Shown here: in pieces, positions 8,673 through 17,501 of the stretch | Layout: every line of letters begins with the position of its first letter | Position numbering within the stretch: the first letter of the stretch is position 1 | Assembly: GCF_023100905.1 (NCBI RefSeq) | Contig: NZ_CP064686.1 | Location: 5,022,001 to 5,086,000, forward strand | Reading direction: 5' to 3' | From: Bradyrhizobium sp. 4 | Lineage (GTDB): Bacteria > Pseudomonadota > Alphaproteobacteria > Rhizobiales > Xanthobacteraceae | Length of the DNA stretch: 64,000 bases | Position numbers and translations under genes: made by a program | Notes under the pieces: generated by a model | Database searches by the model: none | What the model was told of the DNA's origin: nothing | The model's input: only the letters and a program-made list of their open reading frames with translations

Positions 8673-9833
8673 TTAGTCCACCCGCGCCAGCACCGCGAGC
8701 TTGCGGATGCCTTTGTTGCGGTAGGCGTCGAGGAACGCGTAATAATCCTTGAACGACACGCAGCCGTTGGAATCGCCGTTGGGCCCGAGCATGAAGGTGT
8801 GCGCGAGCAGGCCGTCGCGGCCGTAGATCGCACTCTCACCGCCAATCGGGGTCAGGCGCAGCGCAGGCACGCCGTGAAACAGTGCCTCGCGCGGCTTCAG
8901 CGTGTAGATGTGCGGCGGCGTCACGCCGCGCATGCGGACGCGCGAGGAGCGTGGGTCGTCGAGGTTGGAGCCGAGGCCGGAATGCGCCTCGAGCTTGGTG
9001 CCGTCGGGCAAGTAAACGGTTTTAGCGGAGATGTCGTAGACCGCGGTGTCACGCTCATAGGGCGCCGAACCGCCGAGCATGGGGTTCTGCTCCCTCGGCG
9101 CGATGGACGCGGTCACGCTGGCGTCGGCCGAGGCATAGGCGAGCAGCCCACCGGACGGCTCGCGCTTGCCCCAGAGCTTTTCCACCATCGACTGGCGCGG
9201 TCCGGTGATCGACATCACCGCAGCCTTTGCGCGATCGGCAATCGATTTTGGCTTCGCCTCAGGCGCCGGCACGATCTCGGCCGGATCTGCCGAGGCAAGC
9301 TGCACCGGCGCGTCAGCGCCGCGCTTGGACTTCGCAGCGTCAGCGATCTTGGCCGGACCCGGCTTCAGGACTTCCGCGACCCTCGCGATCACGCTCGGCT
9401 TCGGCGCGTCCTTGGCTTCGGCGACCTTGGTTGCGGGCGCGGCGCTGGCCGCATTCGATGTCACGCCTTGGGTCGCAGCCGCGGCAAAGCGATCGTTGAA
9501 CATCTCGCGCGAGATCGGCGCTGCGACCTGCAAGCGGTCGGGCAAGAGCGCAAAGGCGTCCTTGACGGCCTCCCCGGCCTCGCGCAACGCGACCCTGGGC
9601 GCCCGCTTGATCACGGGCTCGTCGTAGCCGTTGCTGCCAACGGTCGGATATACGCTCGCGGCAAAGATGTTGCTGTAGATGGTCCAGCCGGCGCCAAGCA
9701 CGACGCAGCCGATTACGGCGGCGCCAAGCACGTTTTGCGTGGTCATTTTCCGGGAAGGCTTCCGATAAGAAGTGCTCGAGAATCCTTTGGACTTTCGTGC
9801 CGCGATGCCTTGCGCAGCGATACTCGTACTCAT
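8673..9833 (-). CDS. DUF2778-family L,D-transpeptidase-like membrane-anchored protein
   Basis: 386 residues from an ATG at 9833 (AAGGCG just upstream; an extension to 9905 is possible but less supported). One membrane segment (about residues 37-57) is followed by a long Ala/Pro/Lys-rich periplasmic linker and a C-terminal DUF2778 domain. The end of that domain has the transpeptidase-like pattern AHTFMLGPNGDSNGCVSF with candidate catalytic Cys358. The family is related to YkuD/Tlde1 enzymes acting on peptidoglycan stem peptides; whether this one is a housekeeping cell-wall enzyme or has another role cannot be told here. Convergent with the SDR gene. Confidence 0.8.
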   Translation of the reverse strand: MSTSIAAQGIAARKSKGFSSTSYRKPSRKMTTQNVLGAAVIGCVVLGAGWTIYSNIFAASVYPTVGSNGYDEPVIKRAPRVALREAGEAVKDAFALLPDRLQVAAPISREMFNDRFAAAATQGVTSNAASAAPATKVAEAKDAPKPSVIARVAEVLKPGPAKIADAAKSKRGADAPVQLASADPAEIVPAPEAKPKSIADRAKAAVMSITGPRQSMVEKLWGKREPSGGLLAYASADASVTASIAPREQNPMLGGSAPYERDTAVYDISAKTVYLPDGTKLEAHSGLGSNLDDPRSSRVRMRGVTPPHIYTLKPREALFHGVPALRLTPIGGESAIYGRDGLLAHTFMLGPNGDSNGCVSFKDYYAFLDAYRNKGIRKLAVLARVD

Positions 9834-10401
9834 TCGCCTTGCGTCCAGAACGGTGTCACTCAGTCCCCCTTCGAAGCGCCGCTGGTCACGATCCGGGAAC
9901 AGCATCTCGCAGAGGGTCGGAGCGTCATTAAGGCCACTTTTAGTTAAATGCGGATTAAGTTCGGGCGGATGTGGGGCAACCCGTTCGGGTGTCCCATTTC
10001 GAGAAAAAAGCCCGCAGAATTACGGACTTAAGCGCGTCTGTTAACTATGATTCTCGGCGGGATTTAGCGTTGCCGGCAACCGTCTCCGGCCGCATCTCTA
10101 AGGCCATCCAACCAAGTCGTTTTCGTGGTCTTCAATACCCGGAAGATAACGGGGAAACGTTGCGCGAGGCTGGTGCGCACAGCCCCCTCTCGTCCGTAGC
10201 CGCAGCGCGGTTATCAGCAGCCACATCACAGACCGCGCGCGCGAGCCGGTGCCCTGACCGAAAGTTGATTGCACCGCACTGGAAAAGGCCGCAGCGAGAA
10301 AATAGCTACGGCAACCGGCACTTTTCAGCAGCCTCTGCGTGTGATACGGTACCGTATCAAGATCGCCTTGAACTGTGCCGAGCACGCAAACGGAGGCTGG
10401 C
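9834..10401. other. 568-base intergenic region
   Basis: No convincing gene is seen between the divergent L,D-transpeptidase and fecR genes. It holds a short inverted repeat (ACCCG-TT-CGGGT at 9979-9990, flanked by GGG and CCC) and an 18-bp perfect palindrome annotated separately. Promoters for both flanking genes must lie here, but none is clear by eye. Confidence 0.6.
10342..10359. promoter_or_regulatory. Perfect 18-bp palindrome, candidate repressor operator
   Basis: TGATACGGTACCGTATCA is a perfect 18-bp palindrome centred 51 bases before the fecR-domain gene start. Its form suits a homodimeric TetR-type repressor; no such regulator is adjacent. It probably controls the fecR-cyclase pair. 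Confidence 0.65.
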
Positions 10402-10926
10402 ATGAGAGAGTTCGTGCGCGCAGGGTTTTTCGCTCTGACGGGGTCGTTTCTGTTGATCGGACATGCGATTGCACAGCCTGCTGCCAATGTGGGCTGCACG
10501 GCGGCGCCGTCTGCTGCCGGTACGCAGACCTGGCGCTGCGACAACGGCATCACGATCGTTGCCGAAAGCGGTGCCAGATTTGAACTTAAGGACGCTAACC
10601 GCGACGGACATATAGACTCCGTGGAGTTGAGCAGCAAAGCGCTGCTGGTCGAGGTGCCCAAGAAGCCCGGCGGCAATCCCTTCAAGGTCCTGACGCCGCA
10701 GGCGATCGCCGCGGTGCGCGGCACGAAATGGGCGGTCGATGTGGCGGAGGCCAAGACCTCCGTCTTCGTGGCTGACGGCCGTGTCGGCGTGAGCCGCAGG
10801 AGCGGCGGGCGCGGCGTGGTATTGGGCCGCGGCCAAGGCGTCGACGTGGAAGCGACAGGCCCATTGACGGTCAAGACATGGGGCCAGCCGCGCGTCGACG
10901 CATTGATGGCAAGACTTGGTCAATAG
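10402..10926 (+). CDS. FecR-domain periplasmic protein
   Basis: 174 residues with an N-terminal signal peptide (about 1-25, cleavage after HAIAQ). The FecR-like beta domain follows, with the characteristic tail GTKWAVDVAEAKTSVFVADGR around residues 112-132. The start at 10402 has GGAGG 5 bases upstream. No TonB receptor or sigma factor is adjacent; instead the next gene encodes a CHASE2 cyclase, whose CHASE2 domain is predicted to be periplasmic. FecR-CHASE2 protein pairs are recurrent in proteobacteria, so this may be a periplasmic input to the cyclase (inference). Confidence 0.85.
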   Translation: MREFVRAGFFALTGSFLLIGHAIAQPAANVGCTAAPSAAGTQTWRCDNGITIVAESGARFELKDANRDGHIDSVELSSKALLVEVPKKPGGNPFKVLTPQAIAAVRGTKWAVDVAEAKTSVFVADGRVGVSRRSGGRGVVLGRGQGVDVEATGPLTVKTWGQPRVDALMARLGQ

Positions 10927-11002
10927 GGCCAGGCCAATAAGTTCGAGTCAGCTGGGCTCGGCCAACAGCATTTGGACGATAGAGAAATTGCAACACGACC
11001 AC

Positions 11003-12892
11003 ATGAGTAGCCGACGCGTTCAGATCCTGGTGGCACTCGTCCTCACCGCACTGTGGGGCGCGGGCATCTATGCCGGGCACGCCAACGGTCATCTGCGCTT
11101 TCTCGACCGCCTCGAGGCGACGCTGACGGACTGGCGGACGCAGGTCCGTGGCGTGCGGGTTCCGCCCGATCTCATCACCATCGTAGCGATCGACGACACC
11201 GTCGTGAAGCGCGGCGGCAGCTACCCGCTGCCGCGCGCCGATCTCGCCCGCGTCGTCGACACCATCGTGCAGTTCAAGCCGAAGGTCGTCGCGATCGACC
11301 TGCTGCTGGTCGACCGCAGCGCTGCGATCGGCGACGCCACGCTGGCAAATACGCTGGCTACCGGTCCCATCGTTCTTGCCGCCGCGGCGATCTTCCCGTC
11401 CGCCAGCGAGACCGTGGAGACCAGCGGCCAAGGCCCCCTCGCCGCCCTGCCGCAGGCCGAGCGCTTCCTGCTGCCCTTGCCGGCGTTCGCCGATCATGCC
11501 GAGGTCGGCGTCGTCAATGTTGCGACCGGCCAGTCTGGCTCACCGCTCTCGGTGCCGATGCTATTTCGGACCAGCGACAAGGTCGAGCTGTCCTTTCCGT
11601 TGCGGGTCGCGGCGCGCGCGCTCGACAAGTCGCTGACGATCGCGCCGGACCATCTGATGCTCGGCGACCGCGCGGTGCCCACCGATACCGACTTCGCGCT
11701 ACCGATCACCTATTACGGCCCGCGCCGGACCATCCGCACCGTCAGCGCACAGAGCATCTTCGACGGCACGTTAAGTCGCGCGGCGATCGAGAACCGGATC
11801 GTCGTGATCGGGGCCTCGGTCGCCGGCGGTGGTGATTTTTACCCAACACCGTTCGATTCCCTGATGCCCGGCGTCGAAGTGGTCTCCACCGCGATCACCC
11901 ATCTCGTCGCCGGCGACAGCATCGTGCGCGACCGCAAGGTCCACATCGCCGACGCGCTCATCGCGATCCTGTTGCCGATGCTGCTGGTGGGTCTGCTCGC
12001 CTGGCGGCGCAGCGCGCTTGGCATCGTCGCCGCGGCCGCGGTGATGATCGCCTGGGCCGGCTTCAATTTGTTCGCGTTCACACATGGCGTCTGGCTGAAC
12101 GCCGCGACCACGCTCGCCGCAGCAGTGCCGCCGGTTGCGATCTTTGCCGGCGTGCAATTGTGGGCGGGAGGCCGCCGCACGCAATATTTCGCCGCCAAGA
12201 GCCGGTCGCTCGCGCAATTCCAGGCGCCGGCCGTGCAGGAGTGGCTGGCGCGCGATCCGAATTTCCTGTCGACACCCGTCCGGCAGGACGCAGCAATGGT
12301 CTTCATCGATCTCTCCGGCTTCACGGCGCTGAGCGAGCGGATCGATCCGGGCGAACTCCAGGACATTCTGAAGGCGTTTCACGCGCTGATCGAGAAGACC
12401 GCGGTCGATAGCGGTGGCATGATCAGCGGCTTTCTCGGCGACGGCGCCATGATCCTGTTCGGCCTGCCCGGCGCAATGCCCGACGACGCCGCACGCGCAC
12501 TGAAATGCGCGATCGACTTGCATCGCGGCGTCGAACGCTGGATCGCGTCACTGCCGTCTGCGATCGGGCACCAGCTCGGCTTCAAGATCGGCGCGCATTT
12601 CGGCCCGATCGTCGCCTCGCGCCTCGGCGAGAGCCATCAGCACATCACGGCGACGGGCGACACCGTCAACGTCGCGAGCCGGTTGATGGAGGTTGCCGCC
12701 CAGAACGGCGCGCGGCTCGCGCTCAGCGATACGCTGCTGGATGCGGCCGACTTCCAGGGCGCTCCCAACGGCGTTCTGTCGGGCCCCCTGCTCACGCAGG
12801 TCCGCGGCCGCTCCGGCGTCGTGACCGTCTGGTTCTGGCGCGACCAGGACAGGCCGAACCAGGCCGCGACCAAGGCCGAGATGATCGACTGA
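11003..12892 (+). CDS. CHASE2-domain class III adenylate/guanylate cyclase
   Basis: 629 residues. One N-terminal membrane segment, a periplasmic CHASE2 sensor (about 30-300), three closely spaced membrane spans (about 310-390), then a cytoplasmic class III cyclase domain (about 430-610). Metal-binding Asp residues are visible at 436 (MVFIDLSGF) and 480 (LGDGAMILFG); TGDTVNVASRL is the conserved C-terminal motif. ATG at 11003 lies 76 bases after the fecR stop; a TTG at 10916 overlapping fecR is an alternative start. It makes cAMP or cGMP in response to a periplasmic cue. Confidence 0.9.
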   Translation: MSSRRVQILVALVLTALWGAGIYAGHANGHLRFLDRLEATLTDWRTQVRGVRVPPDLITIVAIDDTVVKRGGSYPLPRADLARVVDTIVQFKPKVVAIDLLLVDRSAAIGDATLANTLATGPIVLAAAAIFPSASETVETSGQGPLAALPQAERFLLPLPAFADHAEVGVVNVATGQSGSPLSVPMLFRTSDKVELSFPLRVAARALDKSLTIAPDHLMLGDRAVPTDTDFALPITYYGPRRTIRTVSAQSIFDGTLSRAAIENRIVVIGASVAGGGDFYPTPFDSLMPGVEVVSTAITHLVAGDSIVRDRKVHIADALIAILLPMLLVGLLAWRRSALGIVAAAAVMIAWAGFNLFAFTHGVWLNAATTLAAAVPPVAIFAGVQLWAGGRRTQYFAAKSRSLAQFQAPAVQEWLARDPNFLSTPVRQDAAMVFIDLSGFTALSERIDPGELQDILKAFHALIEKTAVDSGGMISGFLGDGAMILFGLPGAMPDDAARALKCAIDLHRGVERWIASLPSAIGHQLGFKIGAHFGPIVASRLGESHQHITATGDTVNVASRLMEVAAQNGARLALSDTLLDAADFQGAPNGVLSGPLLTQVRGRSGVVTVWFWRDQDRPNQAATKAEMID

Positions 12893-12918
12893 ACCTTCGC
12901 CATCATCCCGACGAAGAG

Positions 12919-14421
12919 CTACCGCGCTTCCGGCGGCGGCGAGCGATCCAGCACGTCGCCCTTGGCGCCTTCGAGCAGATCGATGCTGTAAGTCTCGATC
13001 ACGAGCGGGCCGCGCTTGCGCTGCAATTGCGCGACCTGCGTCACCTTGGCAAAGAGGTCGTGGACCGCCGGATGGCCGTCAGCTCGCAGCTCGTCGACAT
13101 AGATCAGCTTGCCCGCAAGCAGCTTTGGATCCGGCTCGGGCATGTTGGCCCAGCGGATGCGCTGGTTCTGCTGCGCCACGCAGCTGCCGCGCGGCAGATA
13201 GAAGGCGAGCCAGCCCGTCGTGCCGTAGTCCGGGGCAAGTACGCAGGTCGCACCATTGCGGGCGCGCACCGCTTCGATTTCGGCAGCGAGCTCGCGCCAG
13301 CCGACGCCGACGCTGCGCACGGTCGCATCGCGGCGATAGCCGGACAGCCAGCCGGTATTGGCCTGCACGATCAACGCGGCAAACATCGCGATGCCGGTCG
13401 GTGCGGCCCAGCGCAGGCAAAAATCCACCAAGCGGCGCTGGCGGGGCTTCCACTGCACGAGATTGGCGGCGGCGGCCGCCGCGATGACGAAAGGCGGATA
13501 GACCGGCGCGAACCAGTTGGCCTCGACGCGGGCATGCAGCGAATGCCAGACGAAATAGGCAACGATGGTCCAGAACATCGTCTCGATCAGCACGCGCGAG
13601 GCCAGCGCGCCGGCCCGACGCCAGGTCAGCGCGTGCAGCCCCATCGCGCCGAGGATGAACACCAGCGGGGTTGCGAACGCGATCTGGGTCGGGATCAGCT
13701 CGGCAATGAAGACCGGACGAAAATCCTCGATCCTGGCGCGCCCGAGCTGCTTTGCGAACGAGACCCATTGATGATCGGCATTCCAGAGGATCACCGGCGA
13801 GAACAGCGCGAGCGCAACGAAACCGCCGAGATACGGCCAGGGCGAGAGAAACCAGTGCCGCAGTTTCGGCACGGCCGCGATCCAGATCAGGATCGCCAGC
13901 CCAAAGAACATCGCGGTGTATTTCGACAGGAGCGCCGCGCCGACGGCTGCGCCGACCGCGAGCCACCAGACGCCGCGGCCGCTCTCCAGCACTTTGGCGA
14001 GAAAGAACAGCACGAAGCTGGAGGCAACCAGAAGTGGCGCATCGGGCGTGACGATCAGCGTGCCGACCGAGGCCAGCAGCGTCACGTTGAGCAGGATGGC
14101 GCTGGTCGCCGCCACCCGCGCGCCGCCGAACAGGATCGCGGCGGAGCGATAGATCGCGTAGCTCATCGGCAGCGCGAGCAGGATCGAGACCAGGCGGACG
14201 CCGAGTTCGGTGTCGCCGGCGATCAGGGTGCCGGCGCGGATGACGTAGGCAACCATCGGCGGGTGGTCGTAGTACCCTCCGGCGAGGTTCTTCGACCACA
14301 TCCAGTAGTAGGCTTCGTCGAAGGTGATCGGCGTGAACGCGGCTGCGACGAGCCGCATGCCGACCAGCGCAAGGATCACCAGCGCCGTATTGCGGACGAT
14401 CCGCGCGTCAGCCCCGCCCAT
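12919..14421 (-). CDS. Membrane glycosyltransferase, GT39/ArnT-like (PMT_2)
   Basis: 500 residues, about 9-11 membrane spans in the first 350 residues and a soluble C-terminal part. The GT39-type first-loop acidic motif FDEAYYWMW and the YYDHPPM motif follow the first span; STLIVTPD-like and LSKYTA motifs are also present (GTLIVTPDAP, LLSKYTAMFF). Transfers a sugar from a polyprenyl-phosphate donor on the periplasmic face. Its start is 6 bases from the stop of the upstream GT2-GtrA gene, which can supply such a lipid-linked sugar; the pair probably decorates lipid A, a glycan or a hopanoid-like lipid. Confidence 0.88.
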   Translation of the reverse strand: MGGADARIVRNTALVILALVGMRLVAAAFTPITFDEAYYWMWSKNLAGGYYDHPPMVAYVIRAGTLIAGDTELGVRLVSILLALPMSYAIYRSAAILFGGARVAATSAILLNVTLLASVGTLIVTPDAPLLVASSFVLFFLAKVLESGRGVWWLAVGAAVGAALLSKYTAMFFGLAILIWIAAVPKLRHWFLSPWPYLGGFVALALFSPVILWNADHQWVSFAKQLGRARIEDFRPVFIAELIPTQIAFATPLVFILGAMGLHALTWRRAGALASRVLIETMFWTIVAYFVWHSLHARVEANWFAPVYPPFVIAAAAAANLVQWKPRQRRLVDFCLRWAAPTGIAMFAALIVQANTGWLSGYRRDATVRSVGVGWRELAAEIEAVRARNGATCVLAPDYGTTGWLAFYLPRGSCVAQQNQRIRWANMPEPDPKLLAGKLIYVDELRADGHPAVHDLFAKVTQVAQLQRKRGPLVIETYSIDLLEGAKGDVLDRSPPPEAR

Positions 14422-14427
14422 CGTGAG

Positions 14428-15561
14428 CTATTTCTTGCGCCAGACGAACAGTCCGGACATCGCGTAGTTCCACACCACGCCCATCAGCGCCCCGGCCGCA
14501 CCCGCAAGCCACCAGATCGGCTCCTGGTCGTAGACCGAGAAGGCGACGCCGACATTGGCGAGCAGGCCGACGCTGCACACGATGTAGAACGCGATCAGGC
14601 CGCGCAGCAGCGCAAAGCCCTTCAGCCGCTGGTCGCGATAGGTGAGGAAGTTGTTGAGGACGAAATTGCTGGTCATCGCGACGATGGCGCCGGAGGCCTG
14701 CGCTTCCGCGAACGGCTCCTTGAATAGTTCGAGCGATATGAACAGGGTCGTGAGATGCACCACGAGGCCGATCCCGCCGACCATCGCGAACAGCAGGAAG
14801 CGCAAGGAGACAGCGTCGTTGGTGAACTTTGCCAGCACCAGGCCGAGAAAATCCAGCGCGACCATGGAATCGAGCTTGCTTTCGCCGTGCTGGCGCTCAC
14901 CGAACGTGTAGGGAATTTCGATGGCGCGCAAGCTGCCGTTAGCGCTTGCGACGAGGTCGAGCAGGATCTTGAAGCCGTGCACGGAAAGTTTCGGCGCCAG
15001 CTGCTCGAAGCGGTCGCGGCGAACCATGAAGAAGCCGCTCATGGGATCGGCGATCTCGACCCGCAGCGCTTTCCTGGCGAGTTCCGTTGCCAGCGCGCTG
15101 GCGCCGGCGCGCTGCTTGTTGAAGCCTTCGCTCTTGTAGCCCTCGATGTAGCGGCTGCCGACCACGAGCTCGGCCTGCCCGCTCGCGAGCAGCGACAGCA
15201 TCTTCGGCAGCTGCGTCTCGTCGTGTTGAAGATCGGCGTCGATTACGGCCGCATAGGGCGCGCTGGAGGCCAGGATGCCCTCGATGCAGGCCCCCGACAG
15301 GCCGCGGCGGCCGATGCGGCGGACACAGCGCACGCGGCTGTCGCGCTGGGCCAGCGCGCGCACGACGTCCCAGGTGCCATCAGGCGAATTGTCGTCGACG
15401 AACACGACTTCCCAGGCGATGCCGGCCAGCGCGGCCTCCAGCCGCCGGTAAAGCACCGCGACATTGTCGCGTTCGTTGAAGGTCGGGACGACGACCGACA
15501 ATTCCGGCGCCGGCGAAGCCGCCTTTTGGGTGTCGGAGCCCGGTCTGATCGCTTCATTCAT
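14428..15561 (-). CDS. Polyprenyl-phosphate glycosyltransferase fused to GtrA domain
   Basis: 377 residues. The N-terminal GT2 domain (about 20-245) resembles dolichol-phosphate mannose synthase, with VVVPTFNERDN, VDDNSPDGT and the DADLQHD metal motif. The C-terminal GtrA domain (about 255-375) has four membrane spans that can flip the lipid-linked sugar. ATG at 15561; a much longer in-frame extension to 15795 merely translates the tandem repeat upstream and lacks a ribosome site. Works with the GT39 enzyme directly downstream. Confidence 0.9.
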   Translation of the reverse strand: MNEAIRPGSDTQKAASPAPELSVVVPTFNERDNVAVLYRRLEAALAGIAWEVVFVDDNSPDGTWDVVRALAQRDSRVRCVRRIGRRGLSGACIEGILASSAPYAAVIDADLQHDETQLPKMLSLLASGQAELVVGSRYIEGYKSEGFNKQRAGASALATELARKALRVEIADPMSGFFMVRRDRFEQLAPKLSVHGFKILLDLVASANGSLRAIEIPYTFGERQHGESKLDSMVALDFLGLVLAKFTNDAVSLRFLLFAMVGGIGLVVHLTTLFISLELFKEPFAEAQASGAIVAMTSNFVLNNFLTYRDQRLKGFALLRGLIAFYIVCSVGLLANVGVAFSVYDQEPIWWLAGAAGALMGVVWNYAMSGLFVWRKK

Positions 15562-15588
15562 GACGGCAGCGTATATCCGCCGCGTCCC

Positions 15589-15652
15589 GTGCTGCCAAGA
15601 ACTTGTGCTGCCAAGAACTTGTGCTGCCAAGAACTTGTGCTGCCAAGAACTT
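15589..15652. repeat. Four perfect tandem copies of a 16-bp unit
   Basis: The unit GTGCTGCCAAGAACTT occurs four times head to tail without a mismatch, starting 28 bases upstream of the GT2-GtrA start codon. On the gene strand the unit is AAGTTCTTGGCAGCAC. It lies in the leader or promoter region; 16 is not a multiple of 3, so copy changes would shift any frame crossing it. The surrounding stretch 15562-15867 has no other gene. Confidence 0.95.
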
Positions 15653-15867
15653 GCGCTCGCAAGCCGGGGTTTCTCTGGGGAGCGGCCCAAAAGGGGCCCA
15701 AAAATGCCAACGACCCCGGAACGGCGGGCCGCGCGTACATCCGGCGCAGCCTGTGCTATTCCAAGGTCGTTCCAGCGCCGGAGTTTTTCGCTCAACGTCG
15801 CCGTTATAAGCTAAATGGGAACGGCAACGCCGCTTTACAAGGGGCGAAAGAGACCCTTTTCACGCCC

Positions 15868-16071
15868 TTATTGGTTCGGGACTTCCTTGATCACCGGCCC
15901 TCGCGGCACGGGCGCGGCAGGGGCCGCCGGCGCCGTAACGGCGGCCGGGTCGACTTTCGCGGGCCTGGGCGGCTTGCCGTATTGGCCGATCGGCCCGAAG
16001 ACGACGGCCACCGCAAGCACGATCGCCGCGACGATCGCGCCCAAAATGCCCCCCACCGACTCAGACGACAT
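15868..16071 (-). CDS. Small single-span membrane protein, unknown function
   Basis: 67 residues: a short N terminus, one strong membrane segment (about 7-28, GGILGAIVAAIVLAVAVV) and a Pro/Ala-rich tail. The ATG at 16071 has a GGGATGAG-like site about 5 bases upstream. No family recognised. Codon usage fits the genome, which together with the clean membrane segment supports it being real. Confidence 0.55.
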   Translation of the reverse strand: MSSESVGGILGAIVAAIVLAVAVVFGPIGQYGKPPRPAKVDPAAVTAPAAPAAPVPRGPVIKEVPNQ

Positions 16072-16159
16072 GGAAACTCATCCCTGTTCCAGATGCGCTC
16101 AATAATACCATGGATGAGCGCGCCGCCGGAAGGGCTTGCCGGAGGCACCGGTCCATGGG

Positions 16160-16540
16160 CTATTTCTGCGGCGGCTTGTGCTTGACGAAGGCCGTCACGA
16201 TGTCCTTTTGCGCCGCCTCCACCGCCCTGTTCGCGGTCGCGAGATGCGCGCCGGCATCAATTTCGGGATATTGCGTGGTGAGATAATCGAGCAGTGCCAC
16301 CCGGTAGTATTGTCGCTCCGACGGACAGGCTCCGGCGACGGAGCGGCCAAAATCCTGTTCCGACAGGCCCTGATTGCCGTCGCGCGAATATTCCCGCGCC
16401 AGGCAATGCCAATAATCGTCGCGGCCCTGCATGGCGAGCTTCTGCGCACCCTTGGCATCGTCATCGTCGGCCATAACTGAAGATATCATGGCAGCAGATG
16501 TCATCATAACGAGCGCCGCTCCCACCATCAGCATCCGCAT
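16160..16540 (-). CDS. Small secreted protein, unknown function
   Basis: 126 residues with a clear signal peptide (about 1-24, ending VMADDDD) and a mature part with two Cys (WHCLAREY, AGACPSE) that could form a disulfide. AGGAGA lies 5 bases before the ATG at 16540. No catalytic motif and no recognised family; the periplasm is the likely location. Confidence 0.75.
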   Translation of the reverse strand: MRMLMVGAALVMMTSAAMISSVMADDDDAKGAQKLAMQGRDDYWHCLAREYSRDGNQGLSEQDFGRSVAGACPSERQYYRVALLDYLTTQYPEIDAGAHLATANRAVEAAQKDIVTAFVKHKPPQK

Positions 16541-16621
16541 CTTGTTCTCCTTTTTTCGCAGATCCCGTCGCGAGCTTAGACGGGACGTCGCAACTGGCCA
16601 ATCACAACTCGTTTGATTAGG

Positions 16622-17479
16622 ATGGAGGCCCCTCCTCCCGTCATCCGAGATCCTCCCGTGGCCAAAGCAAAAACCGCGTCTAAAAAATCAGGCAACATCT
16701 TTATCGGCATCGGCGGCTGGACCTTCGAGCCTTGGCGCGGCGTGTTCTATCCGGAGAAGCTGACGCAAGCCAAGGAGCTGTCCTACGCCGCCTCGAAACT
16801 GACCTCGATCGAGATCAACGGCACCTATTACGGCTCGCAGAAACCGGAGAGCTTTCGCAAATGGGCGAGCGAGGTGCCTGATGGTTTCGTGTTCTCGGTC
16901 AAGGGGCCGCGCTTCGCCACCAACCGGCGCGTGCTGGCCGAGGCTGGGGATTCCATCAAACGTTTCTATGATTCCGGCGTGCTGGAACTCGGCGATCATC
17001 TTGGGCCGGTGCTGTGGCAGTTCGCGCCGACCAAAAAATTCGACGGCGCCGATTTCGGCAAATTCCTCGAGCTGTTGCCGCGCAAGCTCGACGGACGCGC
17101 CCTGCGCCACGTCGTCGAGGTCCGTCACGACAGTTTCTGCGCGCCGGACTTCGTCGCGCTGATCCGCGAATTCGAGACGCCCGTCGTCTTCGCCGAGCAC
17201 GGCAAATATCCCGCGATCGCCGACGTCGCCGGCGATTTCGTCTATGCCCGGCTGCAGAAGGGCAATGACGAGATCAAGACATGCTATCCGCCGAAGCAGC
17301 TCGATGCCTGGGCAAAGCGCTTTCAGCACTGGGCCGAGGGAAGTGAACCCGACGACCTGCCGAAGGTCGACAAGGCCAAGCCGAAGAAGGAGCCGCGCGA
17401 CGTGTTCGCCTATGTCATCCACGAGGGCAAGGTGCGCGCGCCGGCCGGCGCCATGGAGCTGATCGCGCGGGTGAGCTGA
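16622..17479 (+). CDS. DUF72-family protein (YecE-like)
   Basis: 285 residues of TIM-barrel-like DUF72: FIGIGGWTFEPWRGVFYPE near the N terminus, EINGTYYG, FVFSVKGPRF, VLWQFAPT, and VEVRHDSF are the usual family blocks. Biochemical role is unknown for the family. The start is uncertain: ATG 16622 or a GTG at 16658 that gives a start (VAKAKTASKK) resembling that of the next gene. Followed after 22 bases by DUF488, a common pairing. Confidence 0.88.
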   Translation: MEAPPPVIRDPPVAKAKTASKKSGNIFIGIGGWTFEPWRGVFYPEKLTQAKELSYAASKLTSIEINGTYYGSQKPESFRKWASEVPDGFVFSVKGPRFATNRRVLAEAGDSIKRFYDSGVLELGDHLGPVLWQFAPTKKFDGADFGKFLELLPRKLDGRALRHVVEVRHDSFCAPDFVALIREFETPVVFAEHGKYPAIADVAGDFVYARLQKGNDEIKTCYPPKQLDAWAKRFQHWAEGSEPDDLPKVDKAKPKKEPRDVFAYVIHEGKVRAPAGAMELIARVS

Positions 17480-17501
17480 CGTGTTTCGCTAAAGGTGTCT
17501 C

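Noticed and set aside
12505..14727. 740-codon plus-strand open frame
   Set aside because: Covers the opposite strand of the GT39 gene and the end of the cyclase; no domain, shadow composition.
15589..15652. CRISPR array
   Set aside because: Units are contiguous 16-bp tandem copies without spacers and there are no cas genes.
15562..15795. N-terminal extension of the GT2-GtrA protein through the tandem repeat
   Set aside because: No ribosome site upstream; repeated WQH/LAAQVLGS strings are just the translated 16-bp units; the GT2 domain starts normally after the ATG at 15561.
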